The notes under the pieces: generated by a model
Seen by the model: only the letters and a program-made list of their open reading frames with translations
Told to the model about the DNA's origin: nothing
Database searches by the model: none
NCBI GenBank assembly: GCA_030696435.1
Contig: JAUYSF010000105.1
Location: 1-9,941, forward strand
Origin: Desulfoprunum sp.
GTDB taxonomy: Bacteria; Desulfobacterota; Desulfobulbia; Desulfobulbales; Desulfocapsaceae
Direction: 5' to 3'
DNA length: 9,941 nucleotides
Shown: positions 1-5,696 of the stretch, one piece after another
Layout: each line of letters begins with the position of its first letter
How positions within the stretch are numbered: the first letter of the stretch is position 1
Made by a program: the position numbers and the translations under genes

Positions 1-19
1 CTCGATATCTCGGTTTCAT
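1..19 (-). CDS. 5' end of an unidentified minus-strand gene (runs off left edge)
   Basis: Read on the minus strand, a textbook Shine-Dalgarno AAGGAGG (bases 31-25) is followed five bases later by ATG (19-17) and the codons for M-K-P-R-Y-R before the window ends. The strength of the ribosome site and the promoter-like sequence further upstream (77-105) argue for a real gene. Six codons are far too few to name a product. It lies about 230 bases downstream of the glycyl radical enzyme on the same strand. It could belong to the same catabolic locus but appears to have its own promoter. Confidence 0.5.
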
Positions 20-61
20 AGAGGCCTCCTTGGTTGAGTTGCCACCATTGTGCCAGATATT

Positions 62-77
62 GCGAAATAGCGAAATA
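62..77. repeat. tandem duplication of GCGAAATA
   Basis: The 8-base unit GCGAAATA occurs twice head to tail (62-69 and 70-77). It lies just at the downstream edge of the putative -10 box of the promoter reading leftwards, so it could be a binding site or chance. There is no other copy nearby. Confidence 0.4.
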
Positions 78-105
78 TTAAACGTTACGTGGTGCAAGTT
101 TCCAA
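77..105 (-). promoter_or_regulatory. candidate sigma70-type promoter for the gene starting at 19
   Basis: On the minus strand, TTGGAA (105-100) and TTTAAT (82-77) are separated by exactly 17 bases. They match the -35 and -10 consensus at 4 of 6 and 5 of 6 positions. Transcription would start near base 70, giving a leader of about 50 bases before the ATG at 19. That leader would contain the tandem GCGAAATA repeat at 62-77. This is called by eye only. Confidence 0.35.
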
Positions 106-251
106 TACCTTGAAAGCGGAACTCTGTGCATTGAGCATAAAATGTAAAAACGAAGACAATTGGCTTCAGGGAGTCGGCGACGACAGGCTGTTTCAAGCAA
201 AACTGGCCAGGAAGATTGTTTGATTCGTGCTTGCACACCGCATCGGCTGTC

Positions 252-2615
252 CTATAAACAGACCTCCTGTTCAGTCCGGCTGATGATCTCCTCCTGGTGT
301 TCCCGGTCGAGATCGTTGAAGTAATCACTGTAACCCGCCACCCGTACCAGGAGATTGCGGTACTCGTCGGGGTGTTCCTGGGCCTGGCGCAGGGTGGCGC
401 TGTCCACCACGTTGAACTGGATATGATGGCCGCCGAGGCTGAAATAGGTGCGGATGAGTGAGCCGAGTTTGTCCAGATCCTGCTCGGTGGCCAGGACACT
501 TGGCAGGAAGCGCTGATTGAGGAGGGTGCCGCCGGATTTGATCTGATCCATCTTGCTCAGCGACTTGATGACCGCTGTCGGGCCGTGCCGGTCTGCCCCT
601 TGGGAGGGCGAGGTGCCGTCCGACTCGGGCAGACCTGCTAGGCGGCCATTGGCTGAGGCGCCGAGCATCTTGCCGAAATAGACATGGCAGGTGGTGGACA
701 ACATATTGAGGTGATAGACCGTGCCCTTGGTGTTGACGCGGCCGTCGATGGCGGTGTAGAGGCTGTCGTAGACCCGCCGCATCAGGGCATCGGCCCGGTC
801 ATCGTCGTTGCCGAAGAAGGGTGTGCGGTTCCAGAGCTTGAGACGCAGGGCCTCATCGCCTGCAAAATTAGCGGCCAGGGCGGCCAGGAGGCGGTCCATC
901 GAGATGGCCGCAGTCTCGTAGATATGAGTCTTGATGGCCGATAAGCTATCAGTCACCGTGCCGATGCCGCAGCACTGGATATAGTTGGTATTGTAACGCG
1001 GCCCGCCATCGTAGTAATCGCGGCCCTTTTCGATGCAGTCGTGGATCACCACCGAGAGGAAGGGGGCCGGTGAATACTTGGCGTACATCCTCTCGATATA
1101 GTTATTCACCCGGATCTTCAGGTCGACGACATACGCAAGTTGTCGGCTGAAGGCCTCGTAGAGGGCCTCGAAAGAGGCAAAATCACGGGGATCGCCGGTC
1201 TCGATGCCGACCTTCTTGCCGCTCAGCGGATCGATGCCGTTACCCAGGGTCACCTCCAGAATCTTCGGGACATTGAGGTAGCCGGTAAGGATATAGGCCT
1301 CTTTGCCGAAGGCTCCGGTCTCGATGCAGCCACTGGTCCCGCCCTGCCGGGCATCTTCCACACTCTTTCCCACCCGCATCTGCTCCATGATCACTGCGTC
1401 GGTATTAAAGACCGAGGGATAACCGTAACCCTTGCGGATGACCCTGGCGGCGGCCTTGAGAAAGCGCTCCGGTGTTTTGCTACTGATATGGACGCTGGGC
1501 TGGGGTTGCAGCAGGTGCAGCTCGTCGGCCACCTCTAAAACGATATAGGAGACCTCGCTGCAGCCATCGGAGCCGTCCGTCCTGAGGCCTCCGAGGTTTA
1601 TCTGGGTGAAATCGTTATAGGTGCCGCTTTCCTTGGCGGTCACTCCTATCTTGGGTGGGGCGGTGTGGTTGTTCACCTTGATCCACAGACAGCTGAGCAG
1701 CTCCTTGGCCTTCTCCCGGTCAAGTGTGCCGTCGGCGATGCCCTGATCGTAAAAGGGTTGGAGATGCTGGTCGAGGTGGCCGGGGGTCATGGCGTCCCAA
1801 CCGTTCAGCTCGGTGATGGTGCCGAGGTGGACGAACCAGTACATCTGCAGGGCCTCGCGAAAGGTCCTGGGTTTGTGCGCCGGCACCCGGCGACAGATGA
1901 GGGCGATCTCTTCGAGTTCCGTCCGACGTCCAACATCGGGTTCTGTACGGGCCATTTCTTCGGCTAAGTCGGCATGTCTTTCGGCAAAGATGATGGCAGC
2001 ATCACAGGCGATGGCCATGGCCCGGAGCTGCTCGGCCTGGTCCGAGGCAGTGGCATCGTCCAGATAATCGAGGGATTCCAGGCGTCTGATGATACGCTCC
2101 TTGAAGTCGAGCATACCGCAGCTATAGATCGTGCCGTCGAGGGCGGTATGACCGGGGGCCCGTTGCTCCATGAACTCGGTGAACAGACCGGCCTCGTAAG
2201 CATCCCGCCATTCCTGCGGCACCTGGCTGAAGATCCGGTCACGCATCGAGCGGCCCTGCCAGTAGGGAATGACCAGTTCCTCATAGGTCCTGATATCCTC
2301 CTCGGTCACCCTATAGCTGGTCATGGCCCGGTCGTTGAGGATGCGCAGATCTGCCGCACTGTGACAGGTCAACTCCGGAAAGGTTGACACCGCCTTGGGG
2401 GCCGGACCCCGCTCGCCGACCAGGAGTTCGTCGGCACCGATATACAGAGTCTTGTGCCGGCAGAGGTATTGGAAGCAGAGGGCGCGCAGGATCGGCAGGG
2501 GATGTTTGTCGCTGTTTTCCTTATAAAACCGGGTCTCAAGAACCGCCCGTTCAATCGATATTGAGGGTTGGGCTGCAAAACTCTGTTGACGCAATCGTGC
2601 GATTCTGCTGTTCAT
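252..2615 (-). CDS. hypD: glycyl radical enzyme, probable trans-4-hydroxy-L-proline dehydratase (HypD type)
   Basis: This is a soluble 787-residue glycyl radical enzyme expected to act on trans-4-hydroxy-L-proline, giving pyrroline-5-carboxylate by radical dehydration. The thiyl-radical Cys is C430 in the loop GTSGCIETGAFGKEAY, with E432 two residues on. The glycyl radical site is G761 in RVAGYSDYF near the C-terminus. F148, H156 (FMEQRAPGHT), D274 (ELNGWDAMTPG), S330, D335, F336, Y446 and T641 also match. As I recall them, the Clostridioides difficile HypD active-site residues are F152, H160, D278, S334, D339, F340, C434, E436, Y450, T645 and G765; all correspond here with a constant offset of four. 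Other glycyl radical lyases (choline, glycerol, isethionate) usually have GCVEP, not GCIET. I chose the ATG at 2615 because GGAGG sits five bases upstream and the activase stop ends one base before it. A start eight codons earlier lacks this support. The symbol must not be confused with hydrogenase-maturation HypD. An alternative is the related C-N-cleaving enzyme HplG. Confidence 0.88.
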   Translation of the reverse strand: MNSRIARLRQQSFAAQPSISIERAVLETRFYKENSDKHPLPILRALCFQYLCRHKTLYIGADELLVGERGPAPKAVSTFPELTCHSAADLRILNDRAMTSYRVTEEDIRTYEELVIPYWQGRSMRDRIFSQVPQEWRDAYEAGLFTEFMEQRAPGHTALDGTIYSCGMLDFKERIIRRLESLDYLDDATASDQAEQLRAMAIACDAAIIFAERHADLAEEMARTEPDVGRRTELEEIALICRRVPAHKPRTFREALQMYWFVHLGTITELNGWDAMTPGHLDQHLQPFYDQGIADGTLDREKAKELLSCLWIKVNNHTAPPKIGVTAKESGTYNDFTQINLGGLRTDGSDGCSEVSYIVLEVADELHLLQPQPSVHISSKTPERFLKAAARVIRKGYGYPSVFNTDAVIMEQMRVGKSVEDARQGGTSGCIETGAFGKEAYILTGYLNVPKILEVTLGNGIDPLSGKKVGIETGDPRDFASFEALYEAFSRQLAYVVDLKIRVNNYIERMYAKYSPAPFLSVVIHDCIEKGRDYYDGGPRYNTNYIQCCGIGTVTDSLSAIKTHIYETAAISMDRLLAALAANFAGDEALRLKLWNRTPFFGNDDDRADALMRRVYDSLYTAIDGRVNTKGTVYHLNMLSTTCHVYFGKMLGASANGRLAGLPESDGTSPSQGADRHGPTAVIKSLSKMDQIKSGGTLLNQRFLPSVLATEQDLDKLGSLIRTYFSLGGHHIQFNVVDSATLRQAQEHPDEYRNLLVRVAGYSDYFNDLDREHQEEIISRTEQEVCL

Positions 2616-2616
2616 T

Positions 2617-3543
2617 TCAACCTCCAAGACGGACATCAAATCCTGAATTATTCAGAATTTCGATAAGTTTTTTGATATGATTCGGATCAGGAGTTGTCAG
2701 GCCGTCTCCGGGATAGTCCATTCCGAGTTTCTGGTATTTTGCCCTGCCGATGCTGTGATAGGGCAGGATGTCGACGCCTTCGATGCCGGGAAGGGCGGCC
2801 AGAAATCTCCCCGTTGCCAGGATATTCGTTTCATCATCATTGACTCCGGCAACAAGGGGAATGCGCACCCGCACCGCATGGCCGGCATGGCAGAGGGCGG
2901 CGAGATTTTCGAGGATCAGCTCGTTGCCCACGCCGGTATACTCCTTGTGTACTGTACTTTTCATGTGCTTTAGATCATAGAGGAAGAGCTCGGTATGCCG
3001 GGCGACTTCCAGCAGGATATCAGTCGGCGCAAGACCGCTGGTGTCGACAGTCCGGTGGATCTGCAGTTGGCCGCAGGCCTTGAGCAGCTCAAGGAGGAAG
3101 AGAGGTTGCATCAATGGTTCGCCGCCGGAAAAGGTCACCCCTCCCCCTGACTGATCAAAAAAGGGCAGGTCCTTCCTGATTTCAGCCATCACGGTCTGAA
3201 TATTGGTCTGCCAGCCGGTTGCCTCATGGGCTAGAGCCGGGCAGCTGTCGACACAGATACTGCAGGCTGTGCAGAGAGAACGGTTGCGAAGAATTCCTTT
3301 CGAACTGAGGCTGAGGGCCTTTTTCGGACACAGCGCCACACATTCGCCACAGCCGATGCATTTGGCCTGGACCGAGAGGGTCTTGATCTCCCTGGCGATC
3401 CCTTCAGGATTATGACACCAGCGGCAAGAAAGGGGGCAGCCTTTTAGGAAAACTGTAGTACGGATATGCGGACCATCGTGCAAGGCGTAGCGTTTGATGG
3501 CAAATAGCGTAGCGATCGGCTCTCTCATAGAATCAGTTAACAA
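2617..3543 (-). CDS. glycyl radical enzyme activase (radical SAM) for the adjacent HypD-like enzyme
   Basis: This radical SAM enzyme would use S-adenosylmethionine and a low-potential electron to install the glycyl radical on the partner encoded immediately downstream. Counting from the TTG start, the radical SAM cysteines are C36, C40 and C43 (GCPLSCRWC). An inserted 8Fe ferredoxin-like domain follows, with C62/C65/C68/C72 and C91/C94/C97/C101. The SAM-binding glycine-rich stretch GGGVTFSGGEP is at 133-143. The length (308 residues) and the two-cluster insert are typical of activases for non-PFL glycyl radical enzymes. The motif usually written DGPGIRT reads DGPHIRT here (residues 23-29). 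The start is uncertain: TTG at 3543 has a weak AGGA about ten bases upstream, while the in-frame ATG at 3528 has no clear ribosome site. Its last codons contain the GGAGG of the next gene, so the two are translationally coupled. Confidence 0.92.
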   Translation of the reverse strand: MLTDSMREPIATLFAIKRYALHDGPHIRTTVFLKGCPLSCRWCHNPEGIAREIKTLSVQAKCIGCGECVALCPKKALSLSSKGILRNRSLCTACSICVDSCPALAHEATGWQTNIQTVMAEIRKDLPFFDQSGGGVTFSGGEPLMQPLFLLELLKACGQLQIHRTVDTSGLAPTDILLEVARHTELFLYDLKHMKSTVHKEYTGVGNELILENLAALCHAGHAVRVRIPLVAGVNDDETNILATGRFLAALPGIEGVDILPYHSIGRAKYQKLGMDYPGDGLTTPDPNHIKKLIEILNNSGFDVRLGG

Positions 3544-3612
3544 TAAATCTCATTCCTGAACAAGGGTTTTTCTCGGGGAGAATGGTAGAAATGTGAAAGC
3601 TTTGATATATAG

Positions 3613-3626
3613 TAAAGATGTCTTTA
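3613..3626. promoter_or_regulatory. inverted repeat TAAAGA-TG-TCTTTA, candidate operator
   Basis: A perfect 6-base inverted repeat with a 2-base spacer lies in the 147-base divergent region between the activase and the flavoprotein gene. It is 65 bases upstream of the flavoprotein ATG and about 70 bases upstream of the activase start. The right half recurs as GTCTTTAAT at 3620-3628 and 3666-3674. The arrangement suits a dimeric regulator acting on one or both genes, but no regulator gene is in the window and the site is short enough to be chance. Confidence 0.3.
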
Positions 3627-3639
3627 ATGCACCGGGAAA

Positions 3640-3666
3640 CAGTCCTCACGCGAAGCAGTCCTCACG
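3640..3666. repeat. direct repeat CAGTCCTCACG x2
   Basis: The 11-base sequence CAGTCCTCACG occurs at 3640-3650 and 3656-3666, a 16-base period. It looks like a recent short tandem duplication in the leader of the flavoprotein gene, close to its ribosome site (GGAG at 3681-3684). Confidence 0.6.
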
Positions 3667-3690
3667 TCTTTAATCCAACAGGAGAACGCT

Positions 3691-4266
3691 ATGCATATGC
3701 TCATCGTTTTAGGGAGCCCCCGCAAAAATGGTAACAGTGAGATTATGGCCCAGCATGTCGCTCAGGGGATTGAAAAGGGCGGAGGGACTGTGGAGTATAT
3801 CCGCCTCAACAGTCTCAATCTCTCACCCTGCCAGGGCTGCGGGGGCTGTGAAGGTACCGGAAACTGCGTAATCGAGGATGATATGGTGGACATCTACGAA
3901 CGGGTTGATGCGGCGGACCGGGTGCTGGTAGTGAGTCCTGTGTATTTTTATGGACTTACCGCCCAGACCAAGATCTTCATCGACCGTTTTCAGGCCCGCT
4001 GGTCGAGAAAACATATCCTGGGGGTCCGCTATCGTCAGGAAGAGGGACGCAAAGGATACCTGCTCTCGGTGGCGGCAACCAAGGGGGCGAAGGTTTTTGA
4101 CTGCAATCTCCTGATCCTGAAATACTTCTTTGATGCCCTGGATATGGCCTTTGCCGATTCGTTGCTGCTCAAGGGTGTCGACCATCAGGGTGCAGTCCGG
4201 GAGTTGCCTGCGGAACTGGAGAGGGCAGAGGCCTTTGGCCGGGATATTGTTACAGGAGTGCGCTGA
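3691..4266 (+). CDS. iron-sulfur flavoprotein / NADPH-dependent FMN reductase family protein
   Basis: This is a flavodoxin-fold protein of 191 residues, expected to bind FMN and probably a [4Fe-4S] cluster and to act as a cytoplasmic electron carrier or reductase. The FMN phosphate-binding loop is GSPRKNGNS at residues 8-16, and a second flavin-contact segment SPVYFYGLTAQTK is at 82-94. The cysteines C47, C50, C53 and C59 form CX2CX2CX5C, within the compact CX2CX2CX4-7C motif that defines archaeal and bacterial Isf proteins. The start ATG at 3691 has AGGAG about six bases upstream. The gene is divergent from the activase, so shared regulation is possible. The physiological partner cannot be read from sequence. 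Similar proteins in anaerobes have been linked to ferredoxin reoxidation or to reduction of oxygen, quinones or nitro compounds. Some members of this family have the cysteines but no proven cluster. Confidence 0.85.
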   Translation: MHMLIVLGSPRKNGNSEIMAQHVAQGIEKGGGTVEYIRLNSLNLSPCQGCGGCEGTGNCVIEDDMVDIYERVDAADRVLVVSPVYFYGLTAQTKIFIDRFQARWSRKHILGVRYRQEEGRKGYLLSVAATKGAKVFDCNLLILKYFFDALDMAFADSLLLKGVDHQGAVRELPAELERAEAFGRDIVTGVR

Positions 4267-4400
4267 TCGCCTTGTGATTCCAAGTCTAACTCAAACGTTA
4301 ACTTTGTCGGCTACGCTGTGCGGCTCCTTGCCGTACGTGTATGTACTGTCTCGTCGCTGCTCGCTTGCCTTCGCCTTCTCATTTTGATTTAGAAACGGAA
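4267..4400. repeat. intergenic block, candidate dispersed repeat between convergent genes
   Basis: The 141 bases between the flavoprotein stop and the alcohol dehydrogenase stop show no good intrinsic terminator for either gene. They have a distinct texture: runs of related GCGA/GGC-type words read on the minus strand (about 4350-4380), and a GTAC-N6-GTAC inverted repeat at about 4333-4346. The other end, at 4267-4300, is AT-richer and includes a GTTAAC palindrome. From memory it resembles multi-copy intergenic sequences in related deltaproteobacterial genomes, but only one copy is in this window, so repeat status is inference. Reading frames through it look like chance. Confidence 0.35.
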
Positions 4401-4407
4401 TGAGAGA

Positions 4408-5580
4408 TCAGAGTCTCTGGCGCAGGATTGAGCGCATTTCCTCCCGGTCCAGAATCGCCGGATTATATTTATTACCGGATTGGTCAAGGATTGCCTCAAG
4501 GTGGGACTCGTCTATTCCATAATGGCCGAGGGTTGGCATGGTCAGTTCGCCGGTCAGTTGTTCCAGTTCTGCGATAAAGAGCTCCTGGCAAGAAGTGGCC
4601 GAGAGCCGGTCTGTTTGTGAGAACAGATGACCCAACCTGCTGTACTTTTCGAGGGCAACGGGATTTTCATTTGTTCGGCGTAGCCGTGAGAGTGTAACTC
4701 GGTTGCCGGCGGCCATCAAGGTGCCGCAGATGACGCCATGCGGGATCGGCAAGAAGCCGCCGATGGCCGAGGCAAAGCCGTGGATGATGCCCAGTCCTGC
4801 ATTGGCCAGGACAATGCCGGAAACGAGGGCGGCATAGGCCATATCAGTTCGGGCGCTTAGGTTGTTGCCCTCATTGCAGACTGCGCGCAGTGAACGCTGC
4901 ACGGCCCTGAGGCCATCAAAGGCCAGAGCATCGGTGAAAGGCGAGGCATGGTTTGAGAGATAGGCCTCGACCAGCTGGGAAAAGGTATCCATAGCGCAGG
5001 CGATCGTCAGATCTCTCGGGCAGCTCAACGTCAGCGCCGGGTCGACGAGGGCAATATCCGGAATATAGTTGTCATGGCGCAGAGATCGTTTGAAGCCCTG
5101 ATTGCCCGTTCTGGTGAGAACCGCATTGCTTGTGGCCTCACTTCCCGTCCCAGACGTGGTCGGAACTGCTATAAAAGGCACTTTGCGGCCGCTTGGTTTC
5201 TCGCTACCGATCCCTTCGAGAAAGCGTTCCACTTCGCCTCCTTCCATCAGCATGGCCGAAATGGCCTTGCCTGCATCGATGACACTGCCGCCGCCGATGG
5301 CCAGAATAATATCGATTGCCTGCTCCCGATAGCGGCTGGCAATTGAATCTACCGTCTCAGGTGAAGGTTCACCCCGCACATGTTCGACGGCCAGAAGGTC
5401 GTTTTTTGCCTTGAGCGCTGTCTGCAAAATTGGCCAATGCCCGCTTTTGATAAAGGATTCTCCCCCAAGGATGACCAGAACCCGATTGCCATAGCGAGAG
5501 ATGAAATCAGGCAATTCATTGAATCTGCCGGAACCGAAATGGATTTGTGGCAGAGTTTTAAAAGAAAAGGAAGGAATCAC
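4408..5580 (-). CDS. iron-containing (group III) alcohol dehydrogenase family protein
   Basis: This 390-residue member of the Fe-ADH/maleylacetate reductase superfamily is likely an NAD(P)-linked cytoplasmic oxidoreductase converting an alcohol and aldehyde. The nucleotide-binding GGGSVID is at residues 96-102. The family segment VPTTSGTGSEAT is at 139-150, and IPHG ends with H281-G282. The metal site normally uses Asp, His (+4), His and His (+14). Here it reads D198, Q202, H267 and H281, so one His is Gln. The start is GTG at 5580 with AGGG about seven bases upstream, giving the usual family length. The longer open frame to 5805 runs into nfnB and encodes non-family sequence. The substrate is unknown. 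It is separated from nfnB by a hairpin and is convergent with the flavoprotein gene, so a role in hydroxyproline breakdown is not supported by operon structure. Confidence 0.9.
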   Translation of the reverse strand: MIPSFSFKTLPQIHFGSGRFNELPDFISRYGNRVLVILGGESFIKSGHWPILQTALKAKNDLLAVEHVRGEPSPETVDSIASRYREQAIDIILAIGGGSVIDAGKAISAMLMEGGEVERFLEGIGSEKPSGRKVPFIAVPTTSGTGSEATSNAVLTRTGNQGFKRSLRHDNYIPDIALVDPALTLSCPRDLTIACAMDTFSQLVEAYLSNHASPFTDALAFDGLRAVQRSLRAVCNEGNNLSARTDMAYAALVSGIVLANAGLGIIHGFASAIGGFLPIPHGVICGTLMAAGNRVTLSRLRRTNENPVALEKYSRLGHLFSQTDRLSATSCQELFIAELEQLTGELTMPTLGHYGIDESHLEAILDQSGNKYNPAILDREEMRSILRQRL

Positions 5581-5640
5581 GGTGGCACCCTGTTTGAAGA
5601 AACGCGGGGTATTTGTTTGAAAAAGGCGGTCCGAAAACGA

Positions 5641-5670
5641 GAAAGTCTGCCAAAACACTGGCAGACTTTC
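5641..5670 (-). terminator. strong hairpin downstream of nfnB, probable terminator
   Basis: GAAAGTCTGCCA and TGGCAGACTTTC form a perfect 12-base-pair stem with a 6-base loop, 26 bases beyond the nfnB stop. On the minus strand the stem is followed by TCGTTTTCGG, a weak T-rich tract, so it best serves as the end of the nfnAB transcript. It may act as a processing or attenuation signal if the alcohol dehydrogenase gene 60 bases on is co-transcribed. Confidence 0.65.
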
Positions 5671-5696
5671 CTGATCTCGCTGAAGGGGCCGGAACC

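Noticed and set aside
40..55. Sigma54-like site on the minus strand (TGGCAC-N5-TGGCA, GG-N10-GC spacing)
   Set aside because: The predicted transcription start would fall inside the Shine-Dalgarno of the gene at 19, and the -12 element has a mismatch. The sigma70-like pair at 77-105 fits better.
145..167. Palindrome GAAGACAATTGGCTTC next to an A run, as a terminator for the glycyl radical enzyme
   Set aside because: Only four outer pairs form before a mismatch and the loop is too small, so it is not a credible terminator stem.
684..2387. Several plus-strand open frames opposite the glycyl radical enzyme
   Set aside because: They are antisense shadows of a high-GC3 coding region, with no ribosome sites and no recognisable domains. 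The minus-strand protein is unambiguous.
2616..2639. Longer start of the glycyl radical enzyme (eight extra codons)
   Set aside because: It overlaps the activase end and lacks a ribosome site. The ATG at 2615 has GGAGG at ideal spacing and gives a length close to characterised HypD.
4130..4387. 85-codon plus-strand frame overlapping the flavoprotein 3' end and the repeat-like block
   Set aside because: Out-of-frame overlap with a real gene, low-complexity composition and no ribosome site.
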